DNA from: Candidatus Nitrosocosmicus agrestis
GTDB taxonomy: Archaea > Thermoproteota > Nitrososphaeria > Nitrososphaerales > Nitrososphaeraceae
Direction: 5' to 3'
Assembly: GCF_008389435.1 (NCBI RefSeq)
Contig: NZ_VUYS01000012.1
Span: 1-64,000 of the forward strand
DNA: 64,000 nt
Shown here: piece by piece, positions 39,462 to 48,200 of the stretch
Position numbering within the stretch: position 1 is the stretch's first letter
Layout of the letters: every line of letters begins with the position of its first letter
Made by a program: the position numbers and the translations under genes
Notes under the pieces: generated by a model
Seen by the model: the letters and a program-made list of their open reading frames with translations, nothing else
The model's database searches: none
What the model was told of the DNA's origin: nothing

Positions 39462-40655
39462 CTAGTTCCAATCAGGTGTTATAGTATTTTCAGTGGGCTT
39501 TTCCTTCAGAATAAATGCTGTAGTTCCCAATACATTCTTGATTCCCCAATGTACGAATTCATCTGAACCAATTGGGATTGGTGCATCGGCTTCGACATAA
39601 GAAATACCCCTGTTGTCTAATTCTTCCTTAACAGCGTCATATCCCATTCCACCTGTGGCTGGAACAAGTATAACTCTATCAGCATCATGTTCGGCTAATG
39701 ATTGTTCTATCTTGTCAACTGCTGCAGGTACTGCGATCTCCATAAGATCAGGCCAGTCTTCTCTTGCAGTAACTCCAAAGGCATCAGCGTAACCGATTTT
39801 TTGTTGAACATATTTGGCAGCACTTGTTAATTCCTTTGTTTGAGCCATGTCATTTAAGTTAGACTTTGCACCATGACCAATATTTACAAATATTTCATTT
39901 GCTGGGTTACCATTATTTTCTGAATTGGCCTTTTCTGCAATTTTAACAAATATTTCTCTCAAGATTCGGTCATCTGGGCTTGCAGGTCTTGAAAAGACAA
40001 GGGTTGCATCGCTTGTTTGGCTTGCTGGAGTAGTCAGCATTCCCATGTATCGACATCTATCTGGACCCTCTGGCGGATTAGGACAGTACTTGTATTCTTC
40101 TATCCCACCAAAGTATCCCCTTGTCACGTTGTGAATTACTGTTGAATCTGGACCAAATAAGTCAGAGTACATAAAGATAACGTATTTTACTCCCCTATCA
40201 TCGAGTTTTTGCAATCCTTCATCCCAGTTATATGGCATATGAGTTATGATCTCGGTTGGGTATCCAAGTTTCTCAAGAGCTGCTTTGATTGGCTCGGTCT
40301 TCTCCGGATCATGGCTTCCAGGATACCCTAGACCGTGTGTATATATCAATACACCTATCTGGCCAGTAACACCACTACCCATTCCATTACCTGGAAGAGG
40401 GATAAGATCTCTAAACATATCCAAAATTTCGGAAACATCCATATTCACAAAATTTCCAAGATCTATAGATGAAAGCTTTTGTTGTGCTTCATCCAGTTTC
40501 TCATTAATTTTCGTATTTGCTTCGTCTAATTGAGAATTACCAATTATTGATAATCCAAATGAATTTACACTTTGTGCAAATACTGATGATTGAAACCCTA
40601 ATACCAATAGAGTTAACACAACAGTTGCACCAATAGTAGTAACGTTAGTTCGCAC
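39462..40655 (-). CDS. Secreted CbiX/sirohydrochlorin-chelatase-like protein
   Basis: A 397-residue exported protein (signal peptide VVLTLLVLGFQSSVFAQ). After a helical spacer (DEANTKINEKLDEAQQKLSS) come two Rossmann-like chelatase domains: 'IGVLIYTHGLGYPGSHDPEK' with 'IKAALEKLGYPTEIITHMPY', then 'NEIFVNIGHGAKSNLNDMAQ' and 'RVILVPATGGMGYDAVKEEL'. Each has a His in the position used for metal insertion in CbiX/HemH-like enzymes. A class II chelatase outside the cytoplasm is unexpected; it may bind metal or tetrapyrrole rather than catalyse. Two Cys (KYCPNPPEGPDRCRYM) may pair. Confidence 0.78.
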   Translation of the reverse strand: MRTNVTTIGATVVLTLLVLGFQSSVFAQSVNSFGLSIIGNSQLDEANTKINEKLDEAQQKLSSIDLGNFVNMDVSEILDMFRDLIPLPGNGMGSGVTGQIGVLIYTHGLGYPGSHDPEKTEPIKAALEKLGYPTEIITHMPYNWDEGLQKLDDRGVKYVIFMYSDLFGPDSTVIHNVTRGYFGGIEEYKYCPNPPEGPDRCRYMGMLTTPASQTSDATLVFSRPASPDDRILREIFVKIAEKANSENNGNPANEIFVNIGHGAKSNLNDMAQTKELTSAAKYVQQKIGYADAFGVTAREDWPDLMEIAVPAAVDKIEQSLAEHDADRVILVPATGGMGYDAVKEELDNRGISYVEADAPIPIGSDEFVHWGIKNVLGTTAFILKEKPTENTITPDWN

Positions 40656-41350
40656 AATAACTTTTTGACAAAATAAAATATATAATAGACATACGATTCT
40701 AAATCTAGAAAGTATATTTGTTTATGAAAAGGTATAGTAAGTTTGTTTGATATTAAAGTTAGAATGAATATGACAATAAGTTTCATAAGTAGAATGTTTG
40801 TAGAAATGAAATAAATAAGATAGTATTATCTAATATTTAAATAGAAAAAAACAGTTTGATTTAAAGAGAAGATTTGTTATAATTGATGCTCATCGTCTTA
40901 AGTAATTGTTTTAAAATTCGGGCAATTATTTGCATATCTGATTAGATTATTGTCCCTAAATAAGGGATTAAACCAACACGCAGCAATTGAGCAAGAATTT
41001 TCATACAATTTTTTTGTATATTCTCTATCGAGGAAACAATTCAGAACTTTATAAAAATGTTATCCAAATATAAAAAACAACATAATACACCATACACCAT
41101 ACAGTTGAAAGTATAACTGAAGTGAAATAATTATGATGCCATTTTTACCTAGTATTCTTGGATGTAGAATCTCAGAATTCACATTATTATCTGGTCTCCT
41201 TTGCAAGGAAAAAAATAAAAAGAAATCTTTTGCTATCAAACTAGTCATTTATTCTCGTCATGATCATTAAAAAAATATCATGATATTGTAATTGATAATT
41301 AAATCAAAATAACATAACAAAAAATTGGATGAATAGTGCCAAGAAAATAT
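40656..41350. other. Intergenic, no gene seen
   Basis: AT-rich. A 62-codon minus frame (41060-41248) is not convincing. Confidence 0.4.
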
Positions 41351-41854
41351 TTATTCTGTTATTGACCCTGTTATTGACTGATTTCCAAAATGGTTATCTA
41401 TTTCGGTGGGGTCAAAGTATACTGAAATATCGTTTTCACTTAGTGTAATTGTTGTTGGTTCATCATCAACAGGACCTTCCCTCATTGTGATTGTAATGGT
41501 GCCGTTTATTTCCGTTGTATTATTTTGATTGTCTGATTGTTCTGAAATCTGTAAGTTATTATCTCGTGTTCGTGAGCCGCTGATCCGTCTGGTTTTGCCA
41601 TGTCAATAACTGCTTCAAAGGTAGGTGATGACGAGTTAATGCCAGTCAATGACCAGTTGCCTGTGTTAATCCATTTATGGCTACCTGTTTCGTCTGTCTG
41701 AGTGTGATTAAAAGTACCTGTTTTTGTATCATTCTGTTGCTATGCATCTGCGACTGGGGAACTAATAAGCGAGGTTGTTGTAACTACCAAAACTATGAAC
41801 TGTCGCAAATGCAATTGAACTATTTTGTCTTTGTAAGTCCTTAAAAATGTCCAT
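41351..41854 (-). pseudogene. Decayed third member of the 18635-19144 secreted family
   Basis: From an ATG at 41854 the sequence needs a frame change to read the signal peptide 'FIVLVVTTTSLISSPVADA', where a TAG falls. It then continues 'KWINTGNWSLTGINSSSPTF', 'DMAKPDGSAAHEHEI', and after a second frame change 'TITLSENDISVYFDPTEIDN' and HFGNQS to a TAA at 41351. All conserved blocks of the intact member are in the right order. Confidence 0.85.
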
Positions 41855-42424
41855 ATTGCTGTTAAAAAATTCATAATATATCAATATTCCATACATTATC
41901 TATACCGACAATTATTTAGTATCTATTTTCTTGGGTGGCTAATCAATCACTATATTTTGTCGCTTATTAAAATTCCTGGTAACATTATAGAAACTGTCAA
42001 TTATTTATGTTATTACTGCAGTATATTCATTAAAAGAGCTCGACTACTAATCGGGCTGGCGACTAGATATGTGATTGCTACAACTCAGAATTTTCTGTAA
42101 GTAAAAGTCTCGGTTAACTTTAGTATGAGTTAACAAATTGTTCATTTTGAAATAGGTACTTCTCGCCTATGCGAGGTGACTTTTATGGGTGGTAGAATTC
42201 GATCAAATTTGCTTCTCATACTGTCGACTCTACTACCTTTAATAATAACACTATCTAATAATTCATGCAGCGTTACTAAATAAAATACAGATAACCTCGC
42301 TTTTTTCTTCAAAAGAATTATCCAGATAATCTAGTTCTATTTGCAAGTAATTAGAAGGAAAATAAGTTCAAAATTCTTTTTTGCTTCATTTAAATCATGA
42401 ATAAATGAAAATATGTGTTGTAAA
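41855..42424. other. Intergenic left of the IS6-like element
   Basis: No gene. A small perfect hairpin CTCGC-CTAT-GCGAG at 42162-42175 is the only structure noted. Confidence 0.4.
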
Positions 42425-43087
42425 GGCTCTGTTCATTTAACGAAATCTTATAGCTTGAAGATGTTCCATCTCTTTTGTGAATACTAGAAATAAAACACCT
42501 TCAAAGTATGTTTACTATGGGTTGCATTTGTACTTTTCAGGTCTTTCTCTTAGGAAAACATCTGAAAGATTATCTCAAATATACCAGAGAAATCATGTTT
42601 CCATCTGGAATTGGATTCAAAAGTACAAACCGCTGAAGATACGGGTTAGGAAAAGGAAAATTCTGGAGTATATTGTAGATGAAACTTTGATCATGATTGG
42701 TTCTGAATACATCTGGATTTGGGTTGCAATCGAGCCTGAAAACAGGCAAATACTCTCGCTATCCATATCTAAAGAGAGAAACATGTTTGTTGCTGAAAGA
42801 TTTCTGTCAGGGTTAATTAGGATTCATGGAAAACATGCTATATCGACCGATGGTGGAACCTGGTATCCGCAAGCTTGTAGATTCCTTGGACTAGAACATC
42901 ACATTCATTCATCGTTTGAAAAAAGTATCATTGAAAGAACAGTGCAATACATCAAGGACAGAACCGAAAGTTTCGATGATTACTTTCCATGCCGACTGGA
43001 AAACTGTAAACTAAAACACGTTATAATTGGGTGAATCTTTTTGTGTGTAACCACAATAAGGATATAATGACTTAAGTTAACAGAGCC
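42425..43087 (+). mobile_element. IS6-like insertion sequence, 663 bp
   Basis: Terminal inverted repeats GGCTCTGTTCATTTAA (42425-42440) and TTAAGTTAACAGAGCC (43072-43087) match at 14 of 16 positions and begin with the GGCTCTGTT typical of IS6-family ends. The 8 bp flanks (GTTGTAAA / ATTCCGTG) are not a direct repeat, so the target duplication is lost or recombined. Confidence 0.9.
42477..43034 (+). CDS. IS6-like DDE transposase, C-terminus frameshifted
   Basis: 185 codons from a GTG. Catalytic residues are in place: Asp in 'IVDETLIMIGSEYIWIWVAI', Asp in 'STDGGTWYPQA', Glu in 'SIIERTVQYIKDR'. A short HTH-like N-terminus ('RKTSERLSQIYQRNHVSIWN') precedes them. The frame stops at 43034 after 'KHVIIG'; one extra A would continue 'NWVNLFVCNHNKDIMT' to the stop inside the right terminus, as in the other copies. 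So the last 16 or so residues are lost, and activity is uncertain. Confidence 0.88.
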   Translation: MNTRNKTPSKYVYYGLHLYFSGLSLRKTSERLSQIYQRNHVSIWNWIQKYKPLKIRVRKRKILEYIVDETLIMIGSEYIWIWVAIEPENRQILSLSISKERNMFVAERFLSGLIRIHGKHAISTDGGTWYPQACRFLGLEHHIHSSFEKSIIERTVQYIKDRTESFDDYFPCRLENCKLKHVIIG

Positions 43088-43117
43088 ATTCCGTGATAAT
43101 AATTTTTAAAGTAAACT

Positions 43118-43191
43118 TAGAGATGTGTGAGAATTGATAAACCCATGGTACTGAACTCATCTCTAGGAGCCGAATAGAGATGGCTTTTTTT
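43118..43191 (+). ncRNA. Three-arm switch-like structure with intrinsic-terminator shape
   Basis: TAGAGATG (43118-43125) and TAGAGATG (43175-43182) can each pair fully with CATCTCTA (43158-43165). The second pairing gives an 8 bp hairpin with a 9 nt loop followed two bases later by T7 (43185-43191), like a terminator; the first pairing would prevent it. This is the layout of an attenuator or riboswitch, here 30 bp after the IS right end. No ligand domain recognised; transcription is unproven. Confidence 0.45.
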
Positions 43192-43285
43192 GTATTGACT
43201 TGACTTTATGTCTTTTTCGGGATCTAAGTAAAGTGTCTGAGATAACAAGTTATAAAAATACTGTTTATTTTTTAATTTAATTATA

Positions 43286-43322
43286 AAGGAGGGTTTATAA
43301 GTGGAATACCAACACCCTCCTT
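43286..43322. repeat. Perfect 9-bp inverted repeat, 19-nt loop
   Basis: AAGGAGGGT (43286-43294) and ACCCTCCTT (43314-43322). A short AATTAATGGTTTTGA (43339-43353) follows, resembling the AT-rich tail of elements A-E at 51073-52572, but the distance is shorter. Possibly a divergent relative. Confidence 0.6.
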
Positions 43323-43697
43323 AGCTACAGTTGCCCCAAATTAATGGTTTTGACCTGAGAGTACTTTACTATTATTAAAAAAAGTATTTAACTATTGATC
43401 TATTTTTATGGATACTCGTCTCTCATCTACAACCCATCTACTGTCATGGAATTTTCCCAATCGTGCAATGCAATTCAGTAAATCTTAAATATATTAATAA
43501 TAGAAATAACTTTATATCAAGAATACTTTTGAAATCCTGTCCCTTAGTTTATTCATTTAGTATTCTTTTATCAAAACATCCTTCTAGGTTATAGTTCATT
43601 CCTTAATCAAGTATTGATACATGTTTTGATTGCAAAGATAAAACGCTAAACGAATTGTAAGAGATTTCAAAATTATTGGATAAGGAAGAGAAAAAAT

Positions 43698-43967
43698 ATG
43701 AAAAGAAAATCAAAAATTAAAATATTAAAAGATAATGATAAAGAAAGCGACAGTTATACGTTTGTAGAAAAATCAATCGAAATTTCCACTTTTGAATCAA
43801 ATATCAATCAAGAGCAAATAGGATTTGAAGAGAAAGGAGAATCGCTTGATTTAGATAAAATATACAAAAAGAAAAAGGTATTAACTAATCAAGATATGGC
43901 AAAGTCTTCAAGAGGACTAAAATATACTAACCCTTCTCAACGTAATCATTCTTCTGTTTATGAATAG
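43698..43967 (+). CDS. Small charged hypothetical protein
   Basis: 89 residues from ATG, with GGAAGAG 10 bp upstream as a possible ribosome-binding site. Very hydrophilic and Lys/Glu-rich (SLDLDKIYKKKKVLTNQDMA), probably disordered in part. No family recognised. Confidence 0.5.
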   Translation: MKRKSKIKILKDNDKESDSYTFVEKSIEISTFESNINQEQIGFEEKGESLDLDKIYKKKKVLTNQDMAKSSRGLKYTNPSQRNHSSVYE

Positions 43968-44104
43968 TGAAATCCTATACTTTCCTTATACTCCAAAAAT
44001 CTTCAGATAATAGAAAGATAAAAGCTACATGATTTTATAACACTTTTGTTCAAAGGTTTACTAATATTGGAAAGCTTTATGGATTTATTTTTAGATTACC
44101 GAAA

Positions 44105-44479
44105 TCACAGTATTAGTAATTCGGTTAATAAATTCTTTAAAAGTAAAAGTCTAATAGGTTTTTGAATAATTTTATATATTTTTGCTGTTTCATATTCTGG
44201 ACAAGCCTTTACTATACCCATATCATAAGCCGTTAGCATTACAATTTTTACCATTATGTTCAATTGTCTTATTTGTGTCGCCAATACAAGACCATTCATC
44301 TTTGGCATTCTCCAATCAGTTATAATCACCACAATTTCAGAACTATTAAGTTTAAAATATTTGAAACCTTCGAAAGGATCATTAAAGGCAATTACATTAT
44401 AACCTATTTTAGATAGATACTCCTGTATCATTTTCAGAAAATCTAACTCATCATCTATGATCAATATCTTCGGGTTCAC
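44105..44479 (-). CDS. Stand-alone response-regulator receiver protein
   Basis: A 124-residue single receiver domain (CheY-like) without output domain. Acidic pair Asp9-Asp10 in 'ILIIDDELDF', phospho-acceptor Asp55 in 'IITDWRMPKMNG', Thr83 in 'VMLTAYD' and Lys107 in 'IIQKPIRLL' are all present. It would take phosphate from a histidine kinase and act by protein contact. No kinase is adjacent; the only intact kinase here is at 11338. Confidence 0.9.
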   Translation of the reverse strand: MNPKILIIDDELDFLKMIQEYLSKIGYNVIAFNDPFEGFKYFKLNSSEIVVIITDWRMPKMNGLVLATQIRQLNIMVKIVMLTAYDMGIVKACPEYETAKIYKIIQKPIRLLLLKNLLTELLIL

Positions 44480-44583
44480 AGGAATAAATTTGAAATTAGC
44501 TTTGGAAATATATAAAATTATTCCTACTATTACGTTTTAAGGATTAGATATGACATAATGTTATCATTATTAATTGTCTGATT

Positions 44584-44796
44584 CTAATATCTTGTGAATT
44601 GTTCCCTTCTCAATTTTGCAACACTAGACCTATTTGATCTAGCACTTCGTTTTCTAAGTCTGCCACGACAACTATAACATCTAAATTCATCCGTATTATA
44701 TGCAATCTCACAGGTAGTATATTTTGAGTCAAGCCCTAAGATGTAAGCAGCATTGATATTCTTTTCATTTCAGCAGAACCCATTACAATAATTCAT
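44584..44796 (-). pseudogene. Zinc-ribbon family gene with one in-frame TGA
   Basis: A 71-codon frame from ATG 44796 to TAG 44584: MNYCNGFC, TGA, then 'NEKNINAAYILGLDSKYTTC', 'EIAYNTDEFRCYSCRGRLRK' and a basic tail. The C-x3-C, CE and C-x2-C plus LRKR pattern matches 35747-36055. The stop falls right after the first knuckle. Length and order match the copy at 47100-47312 exactly. Confidence 0.8.
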
Positions 44797-44972
44797 TGCA
44801 GGTTAATCGCGCCCTGATAATTTCAATCGCCAATATATAAAATTAATTTAATATGTTTGTGATTTTTAATTATTTAATTATGATTTGAATTTATATATGA
44901 AATAACCTAGGAAAAATTGATGAGTTGATCATACAAATTGTTCGGAATATTTGTAATCCATAGTCCAGAGTC

Positions 44973-45246
44973 ATGACCTCTAAATAATAACAAAAGCAAA
45001 GAAATCTTTAAGGAGATTTACAATAAACTAAAGTCAAATTCTGATAAATATAGAGTCCAAGAAATTAATGGATTTTACATGTCTGTTTTAGAACACGAGT
45101 GGTTTATTTTAGTCCAAGCAAACAGTGCCCATGATATAGAACAGCTTTGTATAGAATCTGGAATTTCTTCATACAATACCGTAAAGATTGTGCCATTAAC
45201 TGACTATCAGGATGTATTGAATAGAATCAACAATCAGAACCAGTAA
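44973..45246 (+). pseudogene. DUF3303-like small protein, frameshifted near its start
   Basis: A long stop-free frame ends at TAA 45244-45246: 'IFKEIYNKLKSNSDKYRVQE', 'INGFYMSVLEHEWFILVQAN', 'SAHDIEQLCIESGISSYNTV', 'KIVPLTDYQDVLNRINNQNQ'. It lacks an upstream ATG in frame; the ATG at 44973 (MTSK) joins it if one base is removed near 44985. The strand-helix layout with a late 'KIVPLTDYQDVL' resembles DUF3303-type ferredoxin-like folds. Either a recent frameshift, a sequence error, or a shorter protein starting at an internal ATG. Confidence 0.65.
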
Positions 45247-45535
45247 AATGATCTATTCATTTCTTAAGTTTATATTTCATTAAACAGGAACGCTATGGGC
45301 TATAAGGATTTATTATTTTCTAAATATAGTTTTACACTTTTTAGTTATTCAAATGTAATTACATAATTCATTTATTGATTTTTTATGACTTTATAAATGA
45401 TTGAAATGCTTGTAATTTCTTATAAATTTTAAACAATATTATGACATCTATCAATTGTTATGGATATATGACTATTTAGAACCGAAATAGATATTTATTA
45501 AAATATTATAATTTGTTGTAAAACCATGTTAGGAT

Positions 45536-45817
45536 GTGACAGAGGAATTTTTTGATGCGAAATACCATGATCCAATTTATGTCTCGAAATTAGATCGAAA
45601 TACACTTGAAAAATTGGGAGTTACCCTTGACAATGATGAATGTTATTCAACGCGCTTTGTAGATGGGATACGGTTTAGAGAACAGTTTATACCTCTTGTA
45701 TTTTGTATTGATTGTGATAATAAAAGTTGCGATATGGGTCCGATGCCACTTTGGCATAATAGACCTCTCATGATCCGGTGCCCTGTTTGTGAATATATTT
45801 ATTTTCCCTTATCCTAA
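45536..45817 (+). CDS. Small protein with CxxC zinc knuckles
   Basis: 93 residues from a GTG start. The C-terminal half has 'FCIDCDNKSCDMGPMPLWHN' and 'IRCPVCEYIYFPLS', a C-x2-C-x4-C / C-x2-C set for zinc. The N-terminal half is acidic. Similar in plan to the protein at 8739-8933 (a ligand pair near an aromatic-rich end). No known function. Confidence 0.65.
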   Translation: MTEEFFDAKYHDPIYVSKLDRNTLEKLGVTLDNDECYSTRFVDGIRFREQFIPLVFCIDCDNKSCDMGPMPLWHNRPLMIRCPVCEYIYFPLS

Positions 45818-45872
45818 TTGGACAAAATGATTTGTAGATTTATTTGTTAATTTAGTTAATAATCTGTTGTTT

Positions 45873-46202
45873 CTATTTATTGACGTCTAATTCAATTAAC
45901 CTGAATCTCAAAAGAATTATTCGTGATGAGATAGGATAACTCCCAATAATAGTTCTATGTATGGTGAATTTATATCCTTTAGGTAGCAAATTGCTAATGA
46001 ATTTTACAATGGTTTTAGCATGCATATTAGCACAACTAACAATTATTTTCACAGGTTTGTAGCCATCAATAATTTTTATTATCGTATTGAATTCGTGAAT
46101 TCCAGCATAGGATTGATGTGTTGAGATTGGAGATTGTATTACAAATTTGATAAGAGGACTAGTGTCATCTAATAAGCTATACTCATAAATACACATCATC
46201 AT
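45873..46202 (-). CDS. Hypothetical protein
   Basis: 109 residues from ATG (MMMCIYEYS...). Alternating strands and helices such as 'INDGYKPVKIIVSC'-like 'DGYKPVKIIVSCANMHAKTI' and 'LPKGYKFTIHRTIIGSYPIS' suggest a small alpha/beta fold. No motif recognised; coding character is good. Confidence 0.5.
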   Translation of the reverse strand: MMMCIYEYSLLDDTSPLIKFVIQSPISTHQSYAGIHEFNTIIKIIDGYKPVKIIVSCANMHAKTIVKFISNLLPKGYKFTIHRTIIGSYPISSRIILLRFRLIELDVNK

Positions 46203-46317
46203 TTATTTTGAAATCAGAAATATCTATAATATACAAATACAAAAAGAGTTCATACACTTAGCATGTTTAACATATAAACAAGTTTTAGATTCGTTGTTGT
46301 TGTTATTAGTCATGGTT

Positions 46318-47042
46318 CTAGATTCCCATTCTTTCCTGTTCTATTATCTCAACTGATATATCCTCATGGTATGATATATTTTCTTTCTCTGGTTCTCCAC
46401 TTAAGTTTCTTTTGGATTTTGTTTTGTAGTTCTAACAGTTTATCATGTAATTTATTCAAGGATTGTAATATTTCTCTTAAACGTTGAGTAGTAATACTCT
46501 AAATTTACCCCTCTCTTTTCTGAGTTGCAAATTAGTATTGTCTATTATTTCCATATCTCTGTATCTTTCAAATTCCTTTATAACGTGTTCTATATCCTCT
46601 AATCTTGCTTGTTTATGATTGAGGGTTTTTCTTATAGTTGCATTCTCTTCATCTTTAAAAGATAGTTCCCCATTACTAGAAAGTTCGTCTAGTGTTGTTT
46701 CCTGGTTCTCGACCTTGACTAATTCATTATAATGAGGATTGTATATTAATTGATCCGCAATTAGGACATTGTAGTTTGTTGCCCTCTCTTATCTCTTGTA
46801 GCATTATATTTTCGCAATCATCGCTTAAGGGTATATCATTTTCTATGTCTATTTCTGATTAATCCTCTCTAGTCGTGTTATCTAGAGGTGAATTAGTCTC
46901 ATAAAATTTAGAGTTTGACATGTTGTTTGTTCCTTTCCTAGGTAATTCTTTCTCTTTGTTGTTTTTACATAGACATAGATCATACAAAAAGCAATAGTAT
47001 TTGTCGCAATTATGACAGTATACTTGAGTTATATTATATTGA
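46318..47042 (-). pseudogene. Decayed zinc-ribbon / coiled-coil gene of the integrated element
   Basis: Reading minus-strand frames in turn: 'QVYCHNCDKYYCFLYDLCLC', then MSNSKFYETNSPLDNTTRED, an in-frame TAA near 46860, 'SEIDIENDIPLSDDCENIML' and 'NKLQCPNCGSINIQ', a shift, 'NPHYNELVKVENQETTLDEL' and a long coiled coil ('KQARLEDIEHVIKEFERYRD'), a shift, 'SITTQRLREILQSLNKLHDK', a shift, and 'EDISVEIIEQERMGI' to TAG at 46318. One stop and three indels; no product is likely. Two Cys pairs suggest a former zinc-binding protein. Confidence 0.82.
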
Positions 47043-47099
47043 TTTCATTGTTGAACTTTGAAGTCTAAGTATCGATCGATAATACTCATTATTGATTAG

Positions 47100-47312
47100 T
47101 TAATACCTCTTCGGAATAAGAGGCGACATCTTTTTCTTACGTGGATTCCTGGATCTCCTTTTTCTTAGTAAAGTATTGCAGCAGTAGCATCTAGGGCTAT
47201 TTGTGTCTTAGGCTATCTCACAGACAGAACATTTAGAGTTATGCAGTCTACCTGCAATTCCCTGATAACTGCTTTCGCTATAGCATTTACCTTTACAAAA
47301 TGAAACTCCCAT
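47100..47312 (-). pseudogene. Zinc-ribbon family gene with one in-frame TAA
   Basis: 71 codons from ATG 47312 to TAA 47100: MGVSFCKGKCYSESSYQGIA, 'GRLHNSKCSVCEIA', TAA, then 'DTNSPRCYCCNTLLRKRRSR' and a basic end. The order C-x3-C, C-x2-CE, C-x-C-C and basic tail matches 35747-36055, and the stop aligns with the Trp of 'YINWD' there. Confidence 0.82.
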
Positions 47313-47320
47313 TTCTTTTT

Positions 47321-47545
47321 CTAATACATTTTTACCCGAGGCCTAATTATTTTAGCTTTTAAAGAATTCTTAGCTCTTGGAGTTCTTTTTCTGAGTCTAC
47401 TTTTGCAACAATAGCAATGCAGCGCATTGAGTCTGTGTCTAAGACTATTTCACATCCAGTGAACTTCGAGTTTAGATTTTAATATTATACTACATTGATT
47501 TTTTTTATCTTTTCAACAATTACCCTGACAGAATCCACATATGTT
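47321..47545 (-). pseudogene. Zinc-ribbon family gene, stops and frameshifts
   Basis: A third decayed copy, directly upstream of the previous one on the same strand: 'ICGFCQGNC' then TGA; in another frame 'FTGCEIVLDTDSMRC'; back in the first frame 'HCYCCKSRLRKRTPRAKNSL' to TAG at 47321. At least one stop and two indels. Confidence 0.72.
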
Positions 47546-47816
47546 AGTTTGATACCTCTTCTTGTTGTTTGAATCTCACTTCGTAAACCATCCAATCATT
47601 GGTTAGAAAGTAACATTTTGTTTTTAGTTTCTTTATAGTCATTACTAGTTTATCGTCTCATGTTACGAGTATTTTGAATGAATTTAGAAATCGTTTGAAA
47701 GTAATGGCATTTACATTATCCTTTCGTATAATAAGCATATGAGTTTAGCAAATGTCGTATTAGGATCTAATTCTATGTGTTATCAGGTCATCAAAGTCAT
47801 ATTTTATTTTAGACAT
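47544..47816 (-). pseudogene. Decayed 91-codon gene with three in-frame stops
   Basis: One frame from ATG 47816 to TAA 47544: MSKIKYDFDDLITHRIRS, TAA, 'YDIC', TAA, 'THMLIIRKDNVNAITFKRFL', 'NSFKILVT', TGA, 'DDKLVMTIKKLKTKCYFLTN' and 'DWMVYEVRFKQQEEVSN'. No frameshift is needed, so decay is by point mutation. Unknown family. Confidence 0.7.
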
Positions 47817-47820
47817 GTTG

Positions 47821-48110
47821 TTAAGAAATCAGCTCCTTAAATCCCTCGTATCTTTTGAGGTATTCCTGTCCCTTTACACCTATGGAGTAATATCTGTATG
47901 TTAGGTATTCACTTTTCAAATTATCCTCTGGAGATACTTCCCTGATTAGTTTATGCTTGACTAGGAATATTTTGATATTACAGTTAGTAGTTATGCTATT
48001 CACGAATAGAGGTATTGTTGGAGTCTTTTGAGGACCTGATAAACAGATTCAATAGTTGCTCCCATATATCCGCCTCTATTATTTGAGGCATAAGATTTTG
48101 TTATTTAGTA
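47821..48110 (-). pseudogene. Truncated winged-helix-like protein
   Basis: The intact part (47821-48003, 60 codons) reads 'KHKLIREVSPEDNLKSEYLT' and 'YYSIGVKGQEYLKRYEGFKE', the end of a small thaumarchaeal winged-helix protein (wing, then 'GxEYLKRYxxLxxLI'). Upstream in another frame is 'KSYASNNRGGYMGATIESVY' and 'QVLKRLQQYLYS' before TGA, which looks like the missing N-terminal half. One frameshift near 48000 would join them. Confidence 0.5.
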
Positions 48111-48200
48111 AAATCTCTTGATATACCAGACCCTTGCAGATTATTGCTTTTCTTATCAAAAAAAGTAGAGATAGAGTCTAATTCTTTGAGATACATTAGC

